From Coriobacteriales bacterium (GTDB lineage: Bacteria > Actinomycetota > Coriobacteriia > Coriobacteriales > UBA8131), in the NCBI GenBank assembly GCA_031256575.1, contig JAIRQI010000102.1:1-6206 (forward strand): a DNA stretch of 6,206 bases. The letters are read 5' to 3'. The notes under the pieces are model-generated. The model was not told where the DNA came from and searched no databases. It saw nothing but the letters and a program-made list of their open reading frames with translations. The position numbers and the translations under genes are program-made. Positions within the stretch are counted from its first letter, which is position 1; every line of letters starts with the position of its first letter. Shown here piece after piece: positions 1 to 5,572 of the stretch.

Positions 1-581
1 GGACGGATTTGCTCAATCAGCTGGTCGAGGATATCCACGGCCCGCGGGTCAAGCCCAGAATATGGCTCATCTAAGAAAAGCAGCTCCGGGTCATTGATGA
101 GCGCTCGGGCGATAGCCATACGCTGGGTCATGCCACGGGAGAACCCCCGTATTACGTCATGGCGCCGAGCAGTCAGTTCGACCAGCTCGAGCAGCTCACT
201 GACCCGCGTATTCGGTTGTTGAACACCATAGAGCTGGGCATAATACATCAGGTTCTCTTGGGCTGTGAGGTCGGGATAAAGCATGGAGCGGTGAGAGATA
301 ACTCCGATTTGCTGACGTAGTTCATCCGCTTCTTCTGTGAGGTCGAAGCCTAGTACCTGAGCACTGCCGGAGCTTGGTCGAGCCAAGCTGGAGAGCAAAC
401 GCAGCAAGGTAGATTTACCAGCGCCATTTGGTCCGAAGATAGAGAGAAAGCCACCGCGCGGCAGGGTGAAGCTGACCGAGTTCAAGGCTTGGCGGCTGGC
501 GTAGCTTTTCGTCAAGCAGTCAGCCTGGATAGCTTGAGCCTGGTGGCGTTGGTCGGGAGAAGTCTTTCTTTTGGCGCTCAT
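1..581 (-). CDS. ccmA: Cytochrome c maturation ABC transporter ATP-binding protein CcmA (3' end outside window)
   Basis: Predicted cytoplasmic ATPase of the CcmABC(D) complex, which uses ATP to release haem-loaded CcmE from CcmC during cytochrome c assembly. The 193 visible residues show an ABC fold: Walker A GPNGAGKST (residues 50-58), a CcmA-like signature FSRGM with the following TQRMAIARAL (147-160), Walker B LLFLDEP (167-173) and D-loop GLD (176-178). The reading frame is still open at the left edge, so the H-loop and C-terminus are missing. The ATG at 581 lies 25 nt after the ccmF stop, which fits one operon, but no clear Shine-Dalgarno precedes it. The first 18 or so residues are polar and precede the usual ABC start. 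The Q-loop region reads SHRSMLY where a Gln is usual. The CcmA assignment rests on the signature, on the VISHRSMLYPDLTAQENL stretch and on following ccmF. A generic ABC ATPase is the only real alternative. Confidence 0.88.
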   Translation of the reverse strand, partial: MSAKRKTSPDQRHQAQAIQADCLTKSYASRQALNSVSFTLPRGGFLSIFGPNGAGKSTLLRLLSSLARPSSGSAQVLGFDLTEEADELRQQIGVISHRSMLYPDLTAQENLMYYAQLYGVQQPNTRVSELLELVELTARRHDVIRGFSRGMTQRMAIARALINDPELLFLDEPYSGLDPRAVDILDQLIEQIR

Positions 582-606
582 AGGCTGGTCTGCTGTGCTT
601 GGTGGG

Positions 607-3057
607 TTAGTCTGCGGAGCCTGGGGGATTTTGCGTAGCTGGCTGGTCAGTGGGAGTATCACTGCTGGATGAGGATGCTTGCTGCTGGTCGGCTGTGCTA
701 GCTTGCGACCGGTCAGCTAGAGCTACCTGCTGCTGGTTTGCTACAGCTGCTTGCGACCGGTCGGCTACCGCTGCTTGCGACCGGTCAGCTGCATCTACCT
801 GCTGCTGGTCAACCGCATCTGCTTGCTGCTGGTCAGCAACTGCCTGCTGCCTGTCTGCTGCATCTGCCAACCGATTGGCACCAGCCTGCTGTCGATGCGG
901 ACCTCGCCGGCCCACCGCAGCCACGGTGGTACCGGCCAATAGCAGGCCAAAGCCCATCCAGACCAGGTTAATCAGCGGATTGATACGGACATCCAGCATG
1001 AAAGCGTAGGTTGTCTCCACAGTCATTATGTCGTTTAAGACCACGAACAGGTCTTCGCCAGTGCGACTTAAGACAGCAGCGTTGTACTTGACGGTCTCGG
1101 CATGTGTGTAGGGGTTGACGTAGACCTGGATGCTCGGACTGATTTTGTCGATGAAGCGTCCGTTTTTGTAGACGTCCAGGTAGACGACGAATTCGGAGTA
1201 GCTCTGGTCGTCGTTGGTCTGCCTGTCGTAGCTGGCGTATTTCAGGGTGTAGTCGCCGATAACCAGGTCTTCTAAGGCGGCATTGCTATGGGCGTCGACA
1301 CTGGCGTATCCGACCTGCTCGCTGACAAACATCGAGGAGCCAATCAGGCCAAGCAGGGCCAAGGCGATTCCGAGGTGGGCAATGAAGCCGCCGATTAATG
1401 CGGACTGGCGGCGGGCCATCTCGCCCAGGGACTTGAGCAGGCTGGTTTTATGACTGCGGGAAAAGGCCTGGATGGCTCGGCCCAGCATGACCAACGAGTT
1501 GAAGAAGAGCAGGCTGGCGACTGCCAGACCGAGCACGCTGAGCGCCAGATAATACCAGCGCGGCCCGGCTTCTGACAGTGTCACCGCTATCGAACCGCCG
1601 GCTGCCCGGGTGGCATCATAGGCGGGAACCAGCCGCAGCACAAAGTAGACCATCAGTATTATGAATAATCCTGCCGCCAGTAGAGCAGGTAGCTTGGCCT
1701 TCTGGAGAAAAGCCCGGGTGTCGGCCTTTCCCCAGGCCAGCAGGGGGCAGGCTGCCATGACCAGGCAGTAGAGGATGCCCATCGGTCGGGCGATTGCATC
1801 GTAAGAAACCCCGGAGAGCGACTGCCCGGCGAATGGTAGAGGACTGGGCAGGGCGGATGCCAGGGTCAGATAGGTGATTAAAACAGTGACAATCAGCATC
1901 GCAACATTATTGAAATAGTAGGCTGTATCTTTGGTCAGCAGCTCTTCGCTGTCATCGTCGGCCTGGCCGCGAAAACTCTGTCGGCGCAGCCACAGGCCCA
2001 CTGCTCCGGCCAGGATTGAGATGACAATCAAGATTCCGAACAAGACCAGCGAGACCGGGTCAGACTCAAAGGCATGAACACTCTCGACAATTCCCGAGCG
2101 GGTGATGAAGGTGCCGACGATGACGAAGGCGAAAGCCAGGCAAGCCGACATCACGCTCCAGCGCTTGAACGCCTGGCGTTGTCGATAGACCGTCAGACTG
2201 TGGATAAGAGCGACGGACATCAACCAGGAGAGCAGGCTGGCGTTTTCTACTGGGTCCCAACCCCAGTAGCCGCCCCAACCTAGAACCACATAGGCCCAGA
2301 TAGCTCCCAGACCGATGCCTGCACTGAGGAATAACCAGCTAACCAAGGCGTAACGCTGGCACTTATCCACCCATCTACGCGAATCATCATTGATGATGAC
2401 TGCTGCCAGGGCGTAGCCGAAAGGTATCGTCAGGCCAGCGTAACCGATGAACAAGGTGGGTGGATGAATGGCCATCGCCCAGTGCTCCAGCAAGACGTTC
2501 ATTCCCCAGGCGGTAGCCGGGCCAATCAGCTGGCCAGTGGCATCGATGAACATCGCCGGCGTGGCTGTGAAGGGCATGTTGGCTGAGGAGTAGATTAAGA
2601 CGCCGAGGAAGGCCAGGAGCACCGTCTGGCATATGGCCAAGGCGGTGTTGTCCAAGCGCTCCAGCTGCTTGCGATTGCGTAGTGCAACCACCGCGTTGAA
2701 AAGCGATATCAGCCAGGCCCAGAACAGCAGTGAGCCGCTGCGTCCGCTCCAGAGCCCGCTTAGCAGGTAGAGCCAACGCAGAGGAGACTCCGAGTGCGAG
2801 CGATACTCTGCGACATAGAGGATGGAGTTATCTGCAGAGAGAAAACAGCCTACCAGCAATAGGCAGCAGGTGGTGAGGGCCAGGCTTGTGGTAAATATGG
2901 CGATATGCCCAAGGCGGGCCAAGGACTGGGCGGTTGGCGATTCAGCTTGCCGGTTGCCTCTGACTACATAAGCGCTGACCGTCAAACTGGCGATTGACAT
3001 GATTGTGGCGATTAGAGCTATGAACAGTCCCACTAGACCGATTAAGCTGAAGCTCAT
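607..3057 (-). CDS. ccmF: Haem lyase CcmF (CcmF/NrfE family) with repeat-rich C-terminal tail
   Basis: Integral membrane haem lyase that takes haem from CcmE and attaches it to CxxCH motifs of apocytochrome c. The 816 residues contain about 15 hydrophobic segments. The family signature is the Trp-rich haem-handling stretch WGGYWGWDPVENA (261-273). Four conserved histidines are visible: HPPT (198), IHSL (286), SVHAF (328) and AHLG (561). A soluble loop (about 580-692) lies before the last membrane segment (about 695-716). The ATG at 3057 was chosen because GGAGG sits 3 nt upstream and the hydrophobic N-terminus starts there. An in-frame ATG at 3177 would add 40 Gln/Arg-rich residues encoded by spacer repeats and is unlikely. 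Residues 717-816 form a hydrophilic Ala/Gln/Asp-rich tail with octapeptide repeats, giving a protein well above the roughly 650 residues of E. coli CcmF. By E. coli topology the tail would be cytoplasmic, which is inference. Confidence 0.95.
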   Translation of the reverse strand: MSFSLIGLVGLFIALIATIMSIASLTVSAYVVRGNRQAESPTAQSLARLGHIAIFTTSLALTTCCLLLVGCFLSADNSILYVAEYRSHSESPLRWLYLLSGLWSGRSGSLLFWAWLISLFNAVVALRNRKQLERLDNTALAICQTVLLAFLGVLIYSSANMPFTATPAMFIDATGQLIGPATAWGMNVLLEHWAMAIHPPTLFIGYAGLTIPFGYALAAVIINDDSRRWVDKCQRYALVSWLFLSAGIGLGAIWAYVVLGWGGYWGWDPVENASLLSWLMSVALIHSLTVYRQRQAFKRWSVMSACLAFAFVIVGTFITRSGIVESVHAFESDPVSLVLFGILIVISILAGAVGLWLRRQSFRGQADDDSEELLTKDTAYYFNNVAMLIVTVLITYLTLASALPSPLPFAGQSLSGVSYDAIARPMGILYCLVMAACPLLAWGKADTRAFLQKAKLPALLAAGLFIILMVYFVLRLVPAYDATRAAGGSIAVTLSEAGPRWYYLALSVLGLAVASLLFFNSLVMLGRAIQAFSRSHKTSLLKSLGEMARRQSALIGGFIAHLGIALALLGLIGSSMFVSEQVGYASVDAHSNAALEDLVIGDYTLKYASYDRQTNDDQSYSEFVVYLDVYKNGRFIDKISPSIQVYVNPYTHAETVKYNAAVLSRTGEDLFVVLNDIMTVETTYAFMLDVRINPLINLVWMGFGLLLAGTTVAAVGRRGPHRQQAGANRLADAADRQQAVADQQQADAVDQQQVDAADRSQAAVADRSQAAVANQQQVALADRSQASTADQQQASSSSSDTPTDQPATQNPPGSAD
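670..858 (-). repeat. 24-bp (octapeptide) tandem repeats encoding the CcmF C-terminal tail
   Basis: Eight consecutive units encode residues 734-796 of CcmF. They read ADRQQAV, ADQQQADA, VDQQQVDA, ADRSQAAV, ADRSQAAV, ANQQQVAL, ADRSQAST and ADQQQASS. Two unit types recur, a DRSQ type and a DQQQ type. All but the first are exactly 24 bp, so the frame is preserved. DNA conservation is high: 701-738 and 773-810 (72 bp apart, three units) differ at only about 4 of 38 positions. Each DRSQ unit contains the palindrome GACCGGTC (707-714, 755-762, 779-786). This pattern suggests recent in-frame expansion of a low-complexity tail. Its function is unknown; a flexible or weakly helical linker is possible. 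A 20-residue Ser/Thr/Pro-rich end follows. Confidence 0.9.
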
Positions 3058-3060
3058 TTC

Positions 3061-3065
3061 CCTCC
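3061..3065 (-). promoter_or_regulatory. Shine-Dalgarno of ccmF (decides the start)
   Basis: On the minus strand GGAGG lies 3 nt before the ATG at 3057, within the context GATTGGAGGGAAATG. It is the best ribosome-binding site near either candidate ccmF start; the ATG at 3177 has none. The same word GATTGGAG also occurs just upstream of ccmE (3949-3956). Confidence 0.75.
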
Positions 3066-3070
3066 AATCC

Positions 3071-3268
3071 GGGGCTTGGTCACCGGGGGTTCGTTGCTGG
3101 GTCTTGCGTTGCTTGGCTTGCGTGGCCTGCTTGCGTTGCCTGCTTGCGTTGCCGGGCTTGCGTTGCTGGGCTTGCATTACCGAGCTCTGCGTCGCCTGCT
3201 TGCGTTGCCGAGCCTTGCGTTGCCGGGCTTGCGTGGCTGGGCTTTGCGTTGCCGGGTTTTGCGTTGCC
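3071..3268 (-). repeat. Degenerate 13-15 bp tandem repeat array in the ccmE-ccmF spacer
   Basis: Read on the minus strand, 3268 down to 3071 breaks into about 14 head-to-tail units with consensus RGCAACGCAAGCCC. The first twelve are clear and the last two, next to ccmF, are degraded. Unit lengths are 13, 14 or 15 bp, so frame is not maintained from unit to unit, which argues against a conserved peptide. Because the unit has almost no stop triplets in any frame, open frames through it on both strands are artefacts. The array starts 11 nt after the ccmE stop and ends just before the ccmF ribosome-binding site, so it would be transcribed in a ccmEF message. It may be slippage-generated filler or may influence RNA structure between the genes; nothing in the sequence decides this. 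Confidence 0.9.
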
Positions 3269-3279
3269 TAAAACTAACC

Positions 3280-3936
3280 TCACTCCTGAATGGCTATGTC
3301 TGTGGCGTTGAAGAACCCTTTGTCGTCAAGCGAGCCAGTCAAGACCAGGGCAGTATTGTCTTCGATTTGGTCGGGTAGGCCGCCTTGATAAACCACACTG
3401 AGCTCGGTTTTACTAACTGGGTCGAAGATCACAAAACGCACAGCTGAAGTAGCTGGGTTAATGCTACCAGCTTTCACTGTACCGGTCACCTTGACTGGTA
3501 CATTGATGAGATTGTCTCCATAGTCAAAAAGCTCTGAAATGGTTAAAGCATCAGTTGCATTCTCGTATTTGGAAGGACACTTGGTGACCAGCTTTGAACA
3601 AAGTAAGACTCCGTCGTCAGACATCGTGCCTGTACAGATGGCTATAACCTGGTTGCCAAAAGTCGCTGACAGCGCTCCATCGAAACTGACTTGGAGGGTG
3701 GTCTGGGTGTCGCTCTCGTCATAGATGGTGAAATGTAGGCCACTCTGTCCGATGACCAGTGAGTTGTCCAACACCAGCCCTGTGACCTGAACGCGTTGGC
3801 CGGCGTACTGTCCGCTGGCGGCTTCTGCAACACTGACGACCTTGGACCCGGCAGCTCCCTGGACCACCGCCAACAGCCCGAGAATCACTATGACGATGAT
3901 GCCAGTGACTACAGCCAAACGACGACGCAGTTTCAT
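3280..3936 (-). CDS. ccmE: Haem chaperone CcmE, CxxxY variant with two tandem OB-fold domains
   Basis: Membrane-anchored haem chaperone that binds haem covalently outside the membrane and passes it to CcmF. The 218 residues begin with a basic N-terminus and one membrane helix (about 7-27). A first OB-like domain (about 33-125) contains QRVQVTGLV and ends in the segment LVTKCPSKYEN. There Cys120 and Tyr124 form CxxxY, aligning with the KHDENY (HxxxY) segment of classical CcmE. A second OB-like region (about 145-218) has VKVTGTVKAGSI, VRFVIFD and GFFNATDIA, all close to classical CcmE strands, but it stops where the haem-binding tail would begin. Cys101 and Cys113 are further cysteines. The ATG at 3936 was chosen because it places the basic residues directly before the helix; a TTG at 3966 would add ten residues. 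The upstream GGAG is about 11 nt away, so the ribosome-binding site is weak. Confidence 0.9.
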   Translation of the reverse strand: MKLRRRLAVVTGIIVIVILGLLAVVQGAAGSKVVSVAEAASGQYAGQRVQVTGLVLDNSLVIGQSGLHFTIYDESDTQTTLQVSFDGALSATFGNQVIAICTGTMSDDGVLLCSKLVTKCPSKYENATDALTISELFDYGDNLINVPVKVTGTVKAGSINPATSAVRFVIFDPVSKTELSVVYQGGLPDQIEDNTALVLTGSLDDKGFFNATDIAIQE

Positions 3937-4319
3937 ACTGGTTCTGACTCCAATCAGTTCGAGCAAGCCTTGCTGATAGATTCGTCAGAGTTGCGGTGGT
4001 GCCCTGGACCATCAGTGGCCGAGGTTTGCCTACGAAACGGTGCTACCAGCGGATGTGCGGTTGAGTAACTGTGCAGTTGTGCAGCACCAGGCGCAATGCA
4101 GCCAAGAAGCAACGACTGACTGGGTTACTGAAGCTAAGCGGTAGCGACCCAAAAAATTGCTGGTAGCTATGCAGCTCTGACTTATAACCCACAGTAGATA
4201 GCTCTGCCCTGTTACTCCAATCCTGTAATTCTAGCAGGAAACGCAGATTGTCAGCATAGGGCTAGAAGAGAAAGGGGTGATGGATAAGGTCTTGCTGAGA
4301 ACGCGATGACAACAAACTG
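3937..4319. other. Non-coding stretch upstream of ccmE
   Basis: This 383-bp gap separates the permease stop from the ccmE ATG. I found no credible gene on either strand; open frames here are extensions of frames antisense to or overlapping ccmE. It should hold the ccm promoter and the end of the permease transcript. One possible sigma-70-type promoter is listed separately. A weak 4-bp stem followed by six T residues (minus strand, about 4150-4176) is too poor to call a terminator. GATTGGAG appears at 4216-4223 without a start codon at suitable distance. Confidence 0.6.
4228..4254 (-). promoter_or_regulatory. Possible sigma-70-type promoter for the ccm cluster
   Basis: On the minus strand CTGACA (4249-4254) resembles a -35 element. 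After a 15-nt spacer comes TAGAAT (4228-4233), preceded by TG and one base, giving an extended -10 form TGCTAGAAT. The 15-nt spacing is shorter than optimal, which the extended -10 could offset. It would give a leader of nearly 290 nt before ccmE. This is a visual match only. Confidence 0.3.
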
Positions 4320-5273
4320 CTAACTCTCGGCTTTGCGGTTCAGCGGTAGTTGGGCGAGGATTACTGCGACAAACATCAGTAGGCAGCCGACCAGCTCCCG
4401 CGGGCTTAATACCTCATGGATTAGCACTACCCCGCCTAGGACGCTGAATACCGCTTCCAAGCTCATGATGATTGCAGCAGCGGCTGGTGGTAACCCCTGC
4501 TGGCCGATAGCTTGGAGTGTGAACGCCACTCCAGTTGAAAGCACCCCGGCGTAGAAAATCGGGATAAGTGCGGCAGACAAAGCTGCAAAGTCAAAGACTT
4601 GCGCAACAAAGAAGCCATCCAACAGCGGAGCTAAGAGCATGGCTACTGTACCTGCGAAAACGAACTGGGCAATGCAGAGCTTCAAGACCTCGCGTTGGCT
4701 AATTGCTCCGACAAAGTAATCGACAGTCAGGATATGCCCGGCCCAGAAAAAGGCACCGACGATGACGATTACATCTCCTAATTGGATAGTCAGATTCTCT
4801 GTAATCGACAAGAAATACAAGCCTGCTACTGCTAAAGCGACTCCAACCCAGGTATTCCAGTTGGTCTTGTGCTTGATGATGATTCCAAGGACCGGCACCA
4901 AGACGATGTATAGCGCAGTGAGAAAACCGGCTTTGGAGGCAGAAGTGTAGACTAGCCCGACCTGTTGCAGTGCTCCGCCAGCGAAAAGAAAGAAGCCACA
5001 GAACACTCCAGCACGGATTAGCTTGCGAATCGGCATTGGGGAGAAGGGTGTGGGGGCGATGGGAGCTGCAGGCCCAGCACTAAACCAGGTGCGAAAAAGC
5101 AGCACGATACCTAGTGTCAGGGCTCCCAGCCAGAAGCGCAGTCCGGCAAACAGGAAGGGGCCGATGTATTCCATACCGACCCGCTGAGCTACGAAAGCGA
5201 TACCCCAGATGAAAGCAGTCAGCAACAGCACTAAGCTGGAACGGATTTGATGGGTTTGAGTCTTTTGCGACAA
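4320..5273 (-). CDS. DMT superfamily (EamA family) permease
   Basis: Predicted inner-membrane carrier of the drug/metabolite transporter superfamily. Members export or import small metabolites such as amino acids, and the substrate cannot be read from this sequence. The 317 residues form about ten hydrophobic helices in two EamA repeats (about 13-155 and 167-309), the usual length for the family. The N-terminal repeat has the typical FIWGIAFVAQR start. The C-terminal repeat ends in SLEAVFSVLGGVVLIHEVLS followed by PRELVGCLLM, a characteristic EamA pattern. A Pro/Ala-rich loop (about 66-82) follows the second helix. The start is TTG at 5273: GAGGAG lies 4 nt upstream at 5278-5283, a stop (TAG) lies a few codons upstream in frame, and the next ATG is codon 34, inside the first repeat. 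The gene lies between nadE and ccmE with large gaps on both sides, so it is probably its own transcription unit. Confidence 0.9.
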   Translation of the reverse strand: MSQKTQTHQIRSSLVLLLTAFIWGIAFVAQRVGMEYIGPFLFAGLRFWLGALTLGIVLLFRTWFSAGPAAPIAPTPFSPMPIRKLIRAGVFCGFFLFAGGALQQVGLVYTSASKAGFLTALYIVLVPVLGIIIKHKTNWNTWVGVALAVAGLYFLSITENLTIQLGDVIVIVGAFFWAGHILTVDYFVGAISQREVLKLCIAQFVFAGTVAMLLAPLLDGFFVAQVFDFAALSAALIPIFYAGVLSTGVAFTLQAIGQQGLPPAAAAIIMSLEAVFSVLGGVVLIHEVLSPRELVGCLLMFVAVILAQLPLNRKAES

Positions 5274-5277
5274 AATG

Positions 5278-5283
5278 CTCCTC
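5278..5283 (-). promoter_or_regulatory. Shine-Dalgarno of the permease gene (supports a TTG start)
   Basis: GAGGAG on the minus strand lies 4 nt before the TTG at 5273-5271. No ATG or GTG lies at suitable distance in the same frame, so this site decides the unusual start. Confidence 0.7.
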
Positions 5284-5348
5284 GAGAATGAAAAAAACTA
5301 CAGTGTTAATGTATCAGGAATTGCTATCAGTTGTGCGAGAAGAGCTAT

Positions 5349-5377
5349 ACAGTACTGAGGTCGCAGTCACATTTCAA
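5349..5377 (-). promoter_or_regulatory. Possible sigma-70-type promoter of the permease gene
   Basis: On the minus strand TTGAAA (5372-5377) is a good -35 match. It is followed after exactly 17 nt by TACTGT (5349-5354), a partial -10 match. Transcription would begin near 5342, leaving a leader of about 70 nt that includes a run of seven T residues before the ribosome-binding site. This is a visual match only. Confidence 0.4.
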
Positions 5378-5471
5378 GCAATATCCTGGGGGAGCGGGGT
5401 TTTCTTCCAATGCATGATGTTACGAGGTTGCTTCCAAGGTCACTCTGTTGCTGGCTCCGAAGCCACTTGCG

Positions 5472-5529
5472 GCTTGCTTGTAGGGTATGCAACATCTGCA
5501 GCTTGCTTGTAGGGTATGCAACATCAGCA
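5472..5529. repeat. 29-bp direct tandem duplication
   Basis: Two adjacent 29-bp copies (5472-5500 and 5501-5529) begin GCTTGCTTGTAGGGTATGCA on the plus strand and differ at one position (T at 5497, A at 5526). Each copy contains TTGC and GCAA spaced by 11 nt, a short imperfect dyad. The location, upstream of the possible permease promoter and after the nadE stop, would allow an operator or simple slippage; two copies are not enough to call a CRISPR array. Confidence 0.9.
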
Positions 5530-5531
5530 GC

Positions 5532-5572
5532 AAAGATAGGTCGCGCCAGTCTGAGCTGGCCTTCTGGCTATC
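5532..5572 (-). terminator. Possible nadE transcription terminator
   Basis: Overlapping the nadE stop on the minus strand is a nested inverted repeat. An outer pair GATAG/CTATC (5568-5572 and 5535-5539) encloses an inner stem GCCAG/CTGGC with a 6-nt loop. Only three T residues follow, and the stems are separated by unpaired bases, so this is a weak candidate for a rho-independent terminator. Confidence 0.3.

Larger units (their letters stand above)
5274..5570. other. Non-coding stretch between nadE and the permease gene
   Basis: This 297-bp gap holds, in minus-strand order, a possible nadE terminator, a 29-bp tandem duplication, a possible promoter and the permease ribosome-binding site. A plus-strand frame (5288-5512) exists but has no good ribosome-binding site, resembles nothing I know and ends within the duplication, so I do not call it a gene. 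Confidence 0.6.

Noticed and set aside
650..1009. Plus-strand Cys/Ala/Ser-rich frame opposite the ccmF 3' end
   Set aside because: It is the antisense shadow of the CcmF repeat tail; its low-complexity composition follows from the repeats.
3058..3177. N-terminal 40-residue extension of CcmF starting at the ATG at 3177
   Set aside because: The residues are Gln/Arg-rich, come from the spacer repeats, lack a ribosome-binding site and precede a normal hydrophobic N-terminus whose own ATG has GGAGG upstream.
3071..3268. CRISPR array
   Set aside because: The units are contiguous, 13-15 bp and degenerate, with no unique spacers and no cas genes nearby.
3080..3283. Minus-strand 67-codon frame beginning GTG overlapping the ccmE stop
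   Set aside because: It is open only because the repeat unit lacks stop triplets. Unit lengths vary between 13 and 15 bp, so no peptide repeat is conserved, and the AGGAG before it abuts the GTG with no spacing.
3937..3966. TTG start at 3966 for CcmE, adding ten residues
   Set aside because: The ATG at 3936 gives the expected basic residues followed at once by the membrane helix; neither start has a strong ribosome-binding site, so the ATG is preferred.
4150..4176. Minus-strand terminator (short stem followed by six T residues)
   Set aside because: The stem GCTG/CAGC is only 4 bp with a 9-nt loop, and it would lie between the promoter candidate and ccmE, where termination makes little sense unless it acts as an attenuator.
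5288..5512. Plus-strand 74-codon frame divergent from the permease
   Set aside because: No good ribosome-binding site, no recognisable family, and its C-terminal part is just the 29-bp duplication translated.
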